Both the position numbers and the translations under genes were made by a program. A stretch of 23,340 nucleotides of DNA from Dehalococcoidia bacterium (GTDB lineage: Bacteria; Chloroflexota; Dehalococcoidia; SZUA-161; SpSt-899), in the NCBI GenBank assembly GCA_023271485.1, contig JALPXT010000006.1:1-23340 (forward strand), read 5' to 3'. This document shows positions 1-8,096 of this stretch, in pieces; within the stretch, counting starts at the first letter, position 1; each line of letters opens with the position of its first letter. Below the pieces are notes generated by a model. The model saw nothing but the letters and a program-made list of their open reading frames with translations. It was not told where the DNA came from and made no database searches.

Positions 1-865
1 TCACACAGAATGCTATTCTTAGCGGTTCAGCAATACCTCCCCTTTTAATATAGCGCTCGCCCCGCCACACCTGCTTGCCCGGCCGTGGCTCCTCCATCTC
101 ACCACACTCCCTGGCTATCTCCAGCCACTCCTCTGGCGTCTCCCGACGCAGGTTGCGCTTGATGATATAGTGGGCTTTCTCCTCTCGGCATACCTTGATG
201 TTGCCCAGACTATCATTGCCTGAGTCCATGCGCACCAAAAAGGTCGTCTCGCTCATCACACGGGCATACCGCAGCGTCCGCCTCAGAAAAGCCTCTGTCC
301 CTTTCTGGCTATGGTCACTTCCTGGGCGTAATTCCAGGTTCGCCAGGTACCCCTCTTCCCCCACATAGCCAAAGATGGGGGCGAAGCCATCCACTTTCTT
401 GTAAGTCCAGCTTACACCTTCCTTCTTCGTCTTAGAATTGTCGAACGGGCTCACGTCGATGTCTACCGCTACCAAGTTACCGTGGCAGGGGGTGATCACC
501 GGGGCAAGCCGTCCTACTACCCCAGCAGATTCCTCCAGAATGATGTCATTGAAGGCACCCCTGGCGCTGTCCAATCGCTGCCTGAGGGTCGGGCTGGATG
601 GCACCGAATCCAAGCCCAGAGACTGAGCGAAGAAGGGGTCCTTACGGAAGGGCTCAATGGCATCGAAATCGGGCTTGCCCACACCAATAAGCCCAATCAT
701 GGCTGTAGCCACCTCACCGTGGCTGATCTCTGGAAATGGATGTTCTGGCAGCACCACCGCATCTAATCGCTCCCGAATATTAGTCCTGTCCAATATCGCC
801 CCTACTAGAGCGAGTCCTGAATGGCTGGAAAGTTGTTCATTACCCTGCACTATCTCAAAACGCAT
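1..865 (-). CDS. IS1380-family transposase, N-terminal 288 residues (cut by window edge)
   Basis: Reading the minus strand from an ATG at 865 gives 288 uninterrupted codons to the window edge. The protein has the DDE group 1 (IS1380) pattern: a central block VAVDIDVSPFDNSKTKKEG at about residues 132-150, with a candidate catalytic Asp at 135 or 137, and a second candidate Asp at 214 in FLVRMDSGNDS. The third acidic residue would lie beyond the edge. A strong ribosome binding site GGAGGTG sits just before the ATG. IS1380 transposases are usually about 430-460 residues, so roughly two thirds are present. No frameshift or stop is seen, so this copy may be intact. I could not identify the terminal inverted repeat. 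Confidence 0.85.
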   Translation of the reverse strand, partial: MRFEIVQGNEQLSSHSGLALVGAILDRTNIRERLDAVVLPEHPFPEISHGEVATAMIGLIGVGKPDFDAIEPFRKDPFFAQSLGLDSVPSSPTLRQRLDSARGAFNDIILEESAGVVGRLAPVITPCHGNLVAVDIDVSPFDNSKTKKEGVSWTYKKVDGFAPIFGYVGEEGYLANLELRPGSDHSQKGTEAFLRRTLRYARVMSETTFLVRMDSGNDSLGNIKVCREEKAHYIIKRNLRRETPEEWLEIARECGEMEEPRPGKQVWRGERYIKRGGIAEPLRIAFCV

Positions 866-902
866 TTTCACCTCCAGGGTGAAAGTCTTCAACGACTTCC
901 AC

Positions 903-939
903 AGATTCAAGTATAACACGTCTCAGATACGAAACACAA
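903..939 (-). promoter_or_regulatory. Putative transposase promoter
   Basis: On the minus strand TTGTGT (939-934) and TATACT (915-910) are separated by 18 bp, about 45 bp upstream of the transposase ATG. The -10 is good and the -35 only partial. A perfect 8-bp inverted repeat with one central base (946-962) lies just upstream and could be an operator or part of the element end. Confidence 0.35.
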
Positions 940-945
940 GGGAAA

Positions 946-962
946 GTGAAGCCTGGCTTCAC
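946..962. repeat. 17-bp palindrome upstream of the transposase
   Basis: GTGAAGCC and GGCTTCAC flank a single T: a perfect inverted repeat, 7 bp beyond the putative transposase -35. It could be a protein-binding site or lie near the insertion sequence end. No second copy was recognised in the window. Confidence 0.4.
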
Positions 963-1021
963 GGATTCAGGGTAAAGCTTTGTACCCCACGCCTAAGGGT
1001 ATTGACTACGCACATACGAAA

Positions 1022-1150
1022 ATGCGACCTTGGCCAGTCAAAGTCTGGAAGGCAGTTGGAAAACCAACTAGAGACATAGTAATCACGATTATCTCACTCG
1101 TTGCTGTAGCCATAATTACCTATTTTCTCACTAAGTATGTTTTGGAATGA
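1022..1150 (+). CDS. Possible 42-residue single-pass membrane peptide
   Basis: An ATG at 1022 opens 42 codons ending in TGA at 1148. The first 18 residues are basic and Trp-containing (MRPWPVKVWK...), followed by a hydrophobic stretch IVITIISLVAVAIITYFL at about 19-36 and a short tail TKYVLE, which is the profile of a small N-in membrane protein. No convincing ribosome binding site precedes the ATG, and the frame stays open upstream to a stop at 947-949 without another standard start. It could therefore be the last piece of a decayed gene. I do not recognise a family. Confidence 0.3.
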   Translation: MRPWPVKVWKAVGKPTRDIVITIISLVAVAIITYFLTKYVLE

Positions 1151-1440
1151 CAAATGGCCTCTGAGGCAGATTTTTGGTTAGTGCAGCGAAAGACTATCGC
1201 AATTCATTATTTCGCGACTCTCAGCTGGAGCAGCATGTCTTGTAAAGACCCGTCTCCGTCAGCCCGACACGGCTTAGAAGGGAGGTTGCTGTTCATTATT
1301 GCTCGCACGGCAACAATCTGACGGATTGTTTGATCCGCAATGAGCCGGGGCTTATGTTGCCTTGTCTCATCTCACATCCGGTAACATTATTCTTGAATCA
1401 ATAATACCACCTCCGGTGACCAAAATCATAAGTCAATTCG
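1151..1440. other. Gap without recognisable genes; two small hairpins
   Basis: No coding region with a credible start and codon pattern was found on either strand. Two stem-loops are visible: AACAATC/GATTGTT around TGACG (1312-1330), and ATTATT/AATAAT around an 8-nt loop (1386-1405). Neither is followed by a T-tract. This looks like relic sequence between the insertion sequence and the restriction-modification operon. Confidence 0.4.
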
Positions 1441-1444
1441 GCTC

Positions 1445-1472
1445 TTGACAGTCCCAAGGCAAAGGGTATAAT
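1445..1472 (+). promoter_or_regulatory. Consensus sigma-70-type promoter for the NYN-mod-res operon
   Basis: TTGACA (1445-1450) and TATAAT (1467-1472) are both exact consensus hexamers with a 16-bp spacer. Transcription would start near 1479 and give a leader of about 185 nt before the NYN gene. That leader would read through the complement of the minus-strand small RNA gene (1547-1610). A 7-codon ATG ORF begins almost at the predicted start site and is probably coincidental. No closer promoter of similar quality was found for the operon. Confidence 0.65.
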
Positions 1473-1544
1473 CTTTACATGGGTCGAGGCAGTCAAGAGT
1501 AGCGGGTGTCATTCGACAGTATTACAATGCTATTGAAAGCGAGG

Positions 1545-1580
1545 ATAAAAAGAAACGGCCCTTCCGGAAGGAAGGACCGT
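1545..1580 (-). terminator. Rho-independent terminator of the candidate small RNA
   Basis: The GC-rich hairpin (1580-1555, CCTTCC/GGAAGG core extended by ACGG/CCGT across one mismatch) is followed on the minus strand by a T-rich run TTTCTTTTTAT. On the plus strand the same hairpin is preceded by A-rich sequence, so it terminates leftward transcription only. There is no minus-strand protein gene immediately upstream, which supports a discrete short transcript. Confidence 0.65.
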
Positions 1581-1610
1581 CGGACCAGGGATACTATCCC
1601 TGGCGATGTC
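1547..1610 (-). ncRNA. Candidate small RNA, about 64 nt, with own promoter and intrinsic terminator
   Basis: On the minus strand a strong promoter (1646-1617) predicts a start near 1610. The transcript would hold two hairpins. The first has a perfect 7-bp stem CCAGGGA/TCCCTGG (1603-1585) with a 5-nt loop. The second (1580-1555) has an 11-position stem with one mismatch and a 4-nt loop, and is followed directly by TTTCTTTTTAT (1555-1545), a classic Rho-independent terminator. No ORF fits between them. The transcript would be antisense to the leader of the NYN-mod-res operon. Its function is unknown; it could be an antisense regulator, a sponge, or the RNA partner of a neighbouring protein. I do not recognise a known RNA family. 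Confidence 0.55.
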
Positions 1611-1616
1611 ATTTAC

Positions 1617-1646
1617 AGTATACTACAATATGGAACCTATTGTCAA
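1617..1646 (-). promoter_or_regulatory. Promoter of the candidate small RNA
   Basis: TTGACA (1646-1641) and TATACT (1622-1617) on the minus strand are separated by 18 bp: a perfect -35 and a 5/6 -10. The -35 overlaps by two bases the AAGAGGAG ribosome binding site of the NYN gene on the other strand, so polymerase bound here and transcription of the operon should interfere. Confidence 0.6.
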
Positions 1647-1663
1647 GAGGAGTTACCAACACA

Positions 1664-2278
1664 TTGCCACAACGCGTAATCGCCTATGTTGATGGCTTCA
1701 ACCTGTATTATGGTCTGAAAGATAAGGGCTGGCGGCGATACTATTGGTTGAATATTCCGTTGTTGGCACAAAACATTTTGAAACCAGGCCAGGAGTTAAT
1801 TGCAACCAAGTATTTCACCGCAAGAGTCTCGTCGCCGCCGGAAAAGCAGAAACGACAATCAACCTTCCTCGAGGCTCTGGAAACTCTCACCGGCATAGAG
1901 ATGTTCTACGGACATTACCAGCTCAACCCACGCAGGTGTCACAAATGCGGGTATGAAGACCAGGAGCCTAAAGAGAAGATGACGGATGTAAACATCGCCG
2001 TCGAACTGCTCAGGGACGCCTATGACGATAAGTACGATGTTGCTCTCCTGATCTCGGCAGATAGCGACCTGGTGCCTCCGAGTAAGGCGGTGACGGAGTT
2101 GTTTCCTCACAAACGGATCGTCGCTGCCTTTCCTCCCAATCGGTATTCTTTCGCATTGGATGAAGTTGCTCACGCCAGCTTCCATATTGGGCGTGGAATT
2201 ATCGCCAGGAGCCTTCTGCTCGAGGAAATCGTGAAAACGGACGGGGCTATCCTTCGACGTCCGGATTCGTGGAGATAA
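1664..2278 (+). CDS. NYN-domain (LabA/DUF88-type, PIN-like) nuclease
   Basis: This 204-residue protein is of the NYN family, PIN-fold proteins that are generally metal-dependent RNases. Visible family marks are RVIAYVDGFNLYYG at the N-terminus (Asp10, Asn13), EKMTDVNIAVELL (Asp108) and LLISADSDLVP (Asp133, Asp135), giving the acidic cluster. A C-x2-C pair (Cys92, Cys95) suggests half of a zinc knuckle. I chose the TTG at 1664 because AAGAGGAG (1645-1652) is correctly spaced and family members start with MPQRVIAYVDG-like sequence; an in-frame TTG at 1640 would add 8 residues but lies upstream of that site. It is the first gene of the operon, 69 bp before mod, so a defence-related or RNA-processing role is plausible but inferred. 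Confidence 0.85.
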   Translation: MPQRVIAYVDGFNLYYGLKDKGWRRYYWLNIPLLAQNILKPGQELIATKYFTARVSSPPEKQKRQSTFLEALETLTGIEMFYGHYQLNPRRCHKCGYEDQEPKEKMTDVNIAVELLRDAYDDKYDVALLISADSDLVPPSKAVTELFPHKRIVAAFPPNRYSFALDEVAHASFHIGRGIIARSLLLEEIVKTDGAILRRPDSWR

Positions 2279-2347
2279 CCCAGCAAGCAAATATGAGGGA
2301 CAATCTGTAAATTCAAGAAGCAAGTTCGATAGCGGGGGGTGATTCAC

Positions 2348-4891
2348 ATGGCGAAGAAGAAACCAATCGAGCAATACGATCATCGGGACAAGGAGCGCAT
2401 CAACAACCCGCCCGTTGGTTTGGTAACGCTGGAAACCGATAGGGAGACCGGCAAAAAGACCTATGCCTATGACCCCCACCTTGACCCTCAGCTGGTCTGG
2501 GCGGGCAAGGCCGAGCATACCTCTTTTGAAGTCCCAACTGTTTCCCTCCACGTACATGAGCGTATTGACCCGCGCACTATCATCGAAGCAGTGCGCAAGC
2601 GTAACGGCGCTAGCTACGAACAGACTTCTTTCTTTCACCTCATGGAGGAGAACCCGCCGCTGCGTGAAGCCATCGAGTTCTATAAGCACAGGCACAATTG
2701 GTCAAACCGGCTGATTGCCGGGGATTCCCTGCTGGTGATGAACTCGCTTATTGAAAAGGAAGGCATGGCCGGGCAGGTGCAGATGATCTACATTGACCCG
2801 CCCTACGGCATCAGGTATGGCTCCAACTTCCAGCCGTTTGTTAATAAGCGGGATGTTAAGGACGGCAAGGATGAGGATTTAACGGCTGAGCCGGAGATGA
2901 TAAAGGCATTCCGTGACACTTGGGAGCTGGGGATTCACTCTTATCTAACCTATCTACGCGATAGGTTGCTATTGGCAAGGGAGCTTCTTACTGAAAGCGG
3001 AAGCATCTTCGTTCAGATAAGTGATGAGAATGTGCATCGGGTAAGGTGTTTGATGGATGAGGTGTTTGCGACGAAGAACTTCGTTTCATTGATTCTTTAC
3101 CGACGTGCAGGATTTCAAACCAGTGCGACGATTCCTGGGACATTTGACTATATTCTTTGGTACGCTAAGTCGTATGATATCGTCAAATTCCATCCCCTTT
3201 ATGTTCAGGTTTCAGAAGAGGATTGGTTCAAGGGGCAACAACGTTGGTATGAATTGCCAAATGGAAAGAGGGAAAAATGGCGGGAAGATGCAAAACTCCC
3301 TCCAAGTGCCAAACTATTCAGTCACCGCGCAGCATATTCGGCATCAGGAAGCGAAATAAGCCGATTCCCTGTAGAATCTGATGGTGTTAACTATGTCCCA
3401 CCAACCAATCGGGGTTGGTCAACCAATAAAGAAGGTTTCAGGAACCTCAAAGTGGCAAAGCGTCTGATGGGAATTGGCTCCTCTCTTCGCTACCTTCCGT
3501 TCTATGATGATTTCCCCTACGGAGTACTGACTAATGGATGGTTTGACACTGTAACCAGTGGCTTTGGGGAAAGAAAAATGTATGTTGTTCAAACCGCCTC
3601 GATGATTATCCAGCGATGTCTCCTCATGACCACCGACCCCGGTGATCTCGTCCTCGATATTACCTGCGGCTCCGGCACCACCGCCCACGTTGCCGAGCGG
3701 TGGGGGCGGCGCTGGGTTACCTGTGATACCTCCCGTGTGGCCCTTACCCTGGCCAAGCAGCGGCTGATGACGGCCTCATATGACTACTATGAACTGGCTC
3801 ATCCGGAAGAGGGTGTCAGCAGCGGCTTTAAGTACAAGACTGTTCCTCATATTACCCTTAAATCCATTGCCAATAACGAACCGCCTGCTCAGGAGACCCT
3901 CTATGACCAGCCTTTTGTGGATAATTCTAAATCCAGAGTGAGCGGGCCGTTCACTGTTGAAGCAGTGCCGGCACCGGTCGTCAAACCACTTACAGAGATT
4001 GCAGAGGAAGCTCTCACGGATGATGAGTCCATTAGCCGCTCCGGCGAGACGCTTCGTCAGGCAGAGTGGAGGGATGAGCTCTTGAAGACAGGAATCAGGG
4101 GTAAGAGAGGGCAATATATCATATTCTCACGGGTAGAGCCACTCCCGGGCACTCGCTGGCTGCATGCTGATGCAGAAACCAAGCCGAATGACAGGGGTGC
4201 GGATTCCGTTCGTGAGACACGGGCAATATATGAAGAACCTCAGAGGGTTGTTATCTCATTCGGCCCGGAGCATGCCCCATTGGAGCAGCGGCAGGTGGCA
4301 CTGGCGATTGAAGAAGCACAATTGCTTGTTCCGAAGCCCAAAATAATCCTATTTGCCGCCTTTCAATTCGATCCGGAGGCCGCCAAGGACATCGACGGGA
4401 CGGACTGGCCCGGCGTCACCCTGCTCAAGGCACAGATGAACGCTGATTTGTTCACCGAAGACCTCAAAAGGAAACGAGTCAGCAACGAGAGTTTCTGGCT
4501 CATCGGTCAGCCCGATGTGAGGCTGGAAAGGATTAGCGAGGGTAAGGACAAAGGTAAATATCAAGTAGAAGTCCTTGGTTTTGATTATTACAACACCAAG
4601 ACTGGCTCCATTGAGTCTGGAGTCACTGCCAACATTGCCATATGGCTGCTGGACACTGACTATGACGGCAGAAGCCTGTTTCCCAGGCAGGTTTTCTTTC
4701 CCATGGCTGCTGAAAAGGAAGGCTGGTCTCGGCTGGCCCGGAACCTCAAGGCCGAGATAGATGAGGAACTGATCGAAGCCTATCGGGGAACGGTTTCCCT
4801 GCCCTTCGATCCGGGGGAAAATCGCCGCGTTGTCGTAAAAATAGTGGATGACCGTGGTATTGAGAGCCTCAAGATTATAGAGGTGGAATGA
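2348..4891 (+). CDS. mod: Type III restriction-modification DNA methyltransferase (Mod)
   Basis: This 847-residue amino-methyltransferase is of the beta class, with the catalytic motif DPPYG at residues 150-154 preceding the AdoMet-binding motif DITCGSGTT at 437-445. The roughly 280 residues between them hold the likely target-recognition region. It is expected to methylate adenine N6 in an asymmetric site and to specify recognition for the whole complex. A C-terminal extension of about 370 residues makes it longer than the classical enzymes of about 650. The ATG at 2348 is preferred over an in-frame GTG at 2339 because GGGGGGTGA immediately precedes it. Its stop overlaps the res start (ATGA), so the two are translationally coupled. 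Confidence 0.93.
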   Translation: MAKKKPIEQYDHRDKERINNPPVGLVTLETDRETGKKTYAYDPHLDPQLVWAGKAEHTSFEVPTVSLHVHERIDPRTIIEAVRKRNGASYEQTSFFHLMEENPPLREAIEFYKHRHNWSNRLIAGDSLLVMNSLIEKEGMAGQVQMIYIDPPYGIRYGSNFQPFVNKRDVKDGKDEDLTAEPEMIKAFRDTWELGIHSYLTYLRDRLLLARELLTESGSIFVQISDENVHRVRCLMDEVFATKNFVSLILYRRAGFQTSATIPGTFDYILWYAKSYDIVKFHPLYVQVSEEDWFKGQQRWYELPNGKREKWREDAKLPPSAKLFSHRAAYSASGSEISRFPVESDGVNYVPPTNRGWSTNKEGFRNLKVAKRLMGIGSSLRYLPFYDDFPYGVLTNGWFDTVTSGFGERKMYVVQTASMIIQRCLLMTTDPGDLVLDITCGSGTTAHVAERWGRRWVTCDTSRVALTLAKQRLMTASYDYYELAHPEEGVSSGFKYKTVPHITLKSIANNEPPAQETLYDQPFVDNSKSRVSGPFTVEAVPAPVVKPLTEIAEEALTDDESISRSGETLRQAEWRDELLKTGIRGKRGQYIIFSRVEPLPGTRWLHADAETKPNDRGADSVRETRAIYEEPQRVVISFGPEHAPLEQRQVALAIEEAQLLVPKPKIILFAAFQFDPEAAKDIDGTDWPGVTLLKAQMNADLFTEDLKRKRVSNESFWLIGQPDVRLERISEGKDKGKYQVEVLGFDYYNTKTGSIESGVTANIAIWLLDTDYDGRSLFPRQVFFPMAAEKEGWSRLARNLKAEIDEELIEAYRGTVSLPFDPGENRRVVVKIVDDRGIESLKIIEVE

Positions 4892-7695
4892 TGGGACAAA
4901 CAACGATAGATAAGCTCATCATCAATTCCCCCTATGAAGAACCGAAGCAATACTGGAGCTATGATCGCGAGACCCGTCTATTCTCCCGTGAAGACGGTCG
5001 GCGTCCTGCCGGATATATAGTTGCCACAGAAGGATCAAAGGCGTTTGATGACCCCGGACGGTTTATTGAAATACCACTGGTCAACCGGATTCGACCTCGC
5101 ATCAAGGCCTGGCGCGAGCATTCCACCCATCCCTATGCCGGTGTTACCGGCATCACCAGGAGGTTGCTGGAACACTGGTACAATCCCGAAGAGCGGGACT
5201 ATCGGCGTGTGTTTTTGTGTCAACTGGAAGCTATGGAGACGCTCATCTGGCTCACCGAAGCGCCCCAGTCGGAGAAGGTCGGTATCGAAGTGCTCTCGGA
5301 CGGCGGCCCATTTCATCGTCTCTGTTCCAAGATGGCTACCGGTTCGGGCAAGACCATTGTCATGGCGATGCTCATCGCCTGGCAAGTATTGAACAAGATC
5401 ACCTATCCGCAGGATACTCGGTTCTCCAAACATATCTTCGTCGTCGCGCCCGGACTTACGGTGAAGAGCCGCCTGGGGGTGCTTATTCCGCCCGCCCTCG
5501 GAAACTACTATGAGGAATTCAATATCATCCCTCCGGGACTTATCGAGAAACTGCGCCAGGGTAAGATCATGATTCGCAACTGGCACGCCCTTAACTGGGA
5601 AACCGAGGATCAAGTTGCCCGGAAGAGAAATGTGGACAAGCGAGGGGCAAAGAGTAACGAGGCTTATGTCCGCGAGGTGCTGGGGGAGATGGCTAACGCT
5701 CATAATATCTTGGTAATCAATGATGAGTCACACCATGCTTGGCGCATACCGGCGGAGTCTAAAGTCAAAGGGTTGAAAAAGGAGGATATAGAGGAAGCGA
5801 CCAAGTGGATCGGCGGCTTGGACAGAATCCATGAAGCTCGTGGCATTCTTGCCTGCTATGATTTCTCGGCCACGCCCTTTGCTCCCTCCGGCAAACAGGT
5901 CTATGAGGAGGCGTTATTCCCCTGGATAGTCAGTGATTTCGGCCTGAACGATGCTATAGAATCCGGCCTGGTCAAAACGCCCCGCGTGGTAATACGTGAT
6001 GACGGTAGACTGGGCAAGGATTATAAGTCACGACTATACCATATTTATAACGACCCGGAGGTCAAGGATGACATCACCCGGAAAGCTGAAGAGCAGGAAC
6101 CGCTCCCTGATCTGGTCACCAATGGGTACTATCTGCTGGGGAAAGACTGGCGGGAGACGGCCAAAGATTGGCAGGAAGCCAGACACGAAACGCCTCCGGT
6201 GATGATTACCGTCGTCAATCGAGTCGAGACTGCGGCAAGGGTAAAATATGCTTTTGAACACAGGAAGATTCGCATCGATGAACTATGTGTTCCCGAACGG
6301 ATATTACACATCGACTCTAAGGTTCTGGAAATGGCCGAATCACGCGAAGAGGAAACTGCAGTAGAAGTCCGTGGCGGGGAGGGTGAAGAGAAAGACGAGC
6401 CTACTCGGAAACCTTCTAAGCAGGAGGCTGCTGAACTGCTGCGAAAAAAGGTCGATACCGTTGGGCAGATGGGAAAGCCTGGCGAGCAAATTCAAAAGGT
6501 GATTTCTGTGGGTATGCTCTCCGAGGGATGGGATGCCAAAACAGTTACTCACATTATGGGCCTGCGTGCTTTTTCCAGCCAGTTATTGTGTGAGCAGGTC
6601 GTTGGGCGGGGGCTGCGCAGGACATCCTATGAAGTCAATCCCGAAACCGGTCTCTTTGACCCTGAGTACGTGAATATCTTCGGGGTTCCCTTTACCTTCC
6701 TGCCACACGAATTACACGATGGCCCGCCGCCGCCACCGCCGACCCCAAAAACTCGGATAGAGCCTGTCATCGAAAAGCAGCGATATGAGATACGCTGGCC
6801 GAACATCATCCGCATCGAACATACCTATCGCCCAAGATTGACACTCGATATGAGCCGGGTAAAGACCCTGACCCTGGATGCTTATGATGCGGCAATGCTG
6901 GCCGAGCTGGCTCCGATTGTCGATGGCAAGCCGGACATCACCAAGATTTCACAGATTGACCTTGAAGAATTCGGCAAGCAACTCAGGATGCAGCGAATCA
7001 TCTTCGAAACAGCCAGGGATATATTCGACCAGATGAAACCTACCTGGCCCGGTAACAAGGATTCTCTGTTGGCCCAAGTGATCCGACTGGTGGAGCAGTT
7101 CCTTCGATCCAAAGAAATCCGTATAAATCCGCCCCTGTTTTATTCTGACGAACTAAAGCGGCGCATCTTGATTATACTTAACATGAACAAGGTGGTGCAG
7201 CATATTTGGGAGGCCATCCGTTTTGAGAATACGGAAGCTATTGCCCCCGTCTTTGATAGAGATAACCCTATCCGTTCAACCGGCGATATGAGAACTTGGT
7301 ACACCGGCAGACCCTGCGAATATGTCAAACGGTCTCATATCAACCTCTGTACCTTCGATAGCACCTGGGAAGCCAGTGAGGCTTTCGAACTTGATCGCAA
7401 TGCTAATATGGAGGCATGGGTCAAGAACGAGCACCTCGGCTTTGAGGTTCTCTATATCTTCAGAGGGGTGGTTCTGAAATACCGACCGGATTTCATCATC
7501 CGGCTAAAAGATGGTAGCCACCTCGTTCTGGAAACAAAGGGACAGGATACTCAGAAGGATGTAACGAAGAGAGAGTTCCTGGATGAATGGGTAAGGGCAA
7601 TCAACGAACACGGTGGATTCGGTAAGTGGCAGTGGGCGGTATCCACACACCCCTCCGATGTTGCGGGTATTCTGCAAGAGGCTTCGAAAGAGTAG
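4888..7695 (+). CDS. res: Type III restriction endonuclease subunit (Res)
   Basis: This 935-residue protein combines a superfamily 2 helicase/translocase with a nuclease domain. Walker A is ATGSGKT (150-156), motif II is DESHH (279-283), motif III is SATPF (327-331), and motif VI is QVVGRGLRR (570-578). Near the C-terminus a PD-(D/E)xK nuclease is visible as PDFII with Asp868 followed by ETK (Glu882, Lys884). All catalytic motifs are intact, so the enzyme looks functional. It would need Mod for site recognition, translocate or slide on DNA with ATP, and cut unmodified sites. The start overlaps the mod stop by 4 bp; a second ATG at 4891 in the same frame could also be used. An oligoproline stretch near residue 614 probably forms a linker. 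Confidence 0.94.
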   Translation: MMGQTTIDKLIINSPYEEPKQYWSYDRETRLFSREDGRRPAGYIVATEGSKAFDDPGRFIEIPLVNRIRPRIKAWREHSTHPYAGVTGITRRLLEHWYNPEERDYRRVFLCQLEAMETLIWLTEAPQSEKVGIEVLSDGGPFHRLCSKMATGSGKTIVMAMLIAWQVLNKITYPQDTRFSKHIFVVAPGLTVKSRLGVLIPPALGNYYEEFNIIPPGLIEKLRQGKIMIRNWHALNWETEDQVARKRNVDKRGAKSNEAYVREVLGEMANAHNILVINDESHHAWRIPAESKVKGLKKEDIEEATKWIGGLDRIHEARGILACYDFSATPFAPSGKQVYEEALFPWIVSDFGLNDAIESGLVKTPRVVIRDDGRLGKDYKSRLYHIYNDPEVKDDITRKAEEQEPLPDLVTNGYYLLGKDWRETAKDWQEARHETPPVMITVVNRVETAARVKYAFEHRKIRIDELCVPERILHIDSKVLEMAESREEETAVEVRGGEGEEKDEPTRKPSKQEAAELLRKKVDTVGQMGKPGEQIQKVISVGMLSEGWDAKTVTHIMGLRAFSSQLLCEQVVGRGLRRTSYEVNPETGLFDPEYVNIFGVPFTFLPHELHDGPPPPPPTPKTRIEPVIEKQRYEIRWPNIIRIEHTYRPRLTLDMSRVKTLTLDAYDAAMLAELAPIVDGKPDITKISQIDLEEFGKQLRMQRIIFETARDIFDQMKPTWPGNKDSLLAQVIRLVEQFLRSKEIRINPPLFYSDELKRRILIILNMNKVVQHIWEAIRFENTEAIAPVFDRDNPIRSTGDMRTWYTGRPCEYVKRSHINLCTFDSTWEASEAFELDRNANMEAWVKNEHLGFEVLYIFRGVVLKYRPDFIIRLKDGSHLVLETKGQDTQKDVTKREFLDEWVRAINEHGGFGKWQWAVSTHPSDVAGILQEASKE

Positions 7696-7898
7696 AGCAA
7701 GAACCAGTCATTGAACTGCTTGAACCAATCCTCGTTATCATTAAACGAGGTGACTATCTCACTAACCCCACCAGGCAAACCGGAGTCAAAGAATACGAAC
7801 GCCGGATTGACCAAATGGTGTATGACCTATACGGCCTCACGCCGGAGCAGATTTCACTGGTGGGGGACTTGAATAGTAAACCCACTGATGCTAGGTAA
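7692..7898 (+). pseudogene. Remnant of a DNA-methylase/type IIG C-terminal tail
   Basis: The frame overlapping the end of res stays open to TAA at 7896 and encodes a tail EYERRIDQMVYDLYGLTPEQ typical of the extreme C-terminus of Eco57I-like type IIG enzymes and N6-methylases. There is no usable start codon between the res stop and this motif, nor a ribosome binding site. The segment is therefore most likely the last 60-70 codons of a lost gene, joined to res by deletion. A short protein starting inside res at 7626 is possible but unlikely. Confidence 0.4.
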
Positions 7899-8064
7899 AT
7901 CTCCTTTGCCCTCCTCCACATCATATCGAACAAAATAGCGGATTGTTTTATTGTTTGGCCGTGTAATGTCCTCTTTGAGCTCTTTGACAAAGCATTTCGA
8001 ATTTGGCGCTCTTATCGGAGTAATCACTTACTACTTCTGCCAGCCGGTTTTCCATGGAATGATA
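7899..8064. other. Short intergenic stretch without recognised features
   Basis: I see no gene, tRNA or clear terminator here. The sequence is AT-richer than its flanks and leads into the promoter of the PEP carboxykinase pseudogene. Confidence 0.4.
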
Positions 8065-8093
8065 TTGACTCGGCCCAGCCGTATCAGTATAGT
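8065..8093 (+). promoter_or_regulatory. Strong promoter for the pckG pseudogene leader
   Basis: TTGACT (8065-8070) and TATAGT (8088-8093) are spaced by exactly 17 bp, each 5/6 to consensus. The predicted start is near 8100, at the first arm of a long inverted repeat. A second, weaker -10-like TATAAT lies at 8193-8198 without a good -35. Confidence 0.55.
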
Positions 8094-8096
8094 AAG

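Noticed and set aside
438..1079. Plus-strand open frames over the first kilobase
   Set aside because: They lie opposite or just upstream of the IS1380 transposase reading frame and have no ribosome binding sites or family resemblance.
1479..1502. 7-codon leader peptide at the predicted transcription start
   Set aside because: It is leaderless, very short and has no regulatory codon run; probably chance.
1624..1629. A second plus-strand promoter close to the NYN gene
   Set aside because: TACAAT is acceptable, but the hexamer 17 bp upstream (TGGCGA) matches consensus at only three positions.
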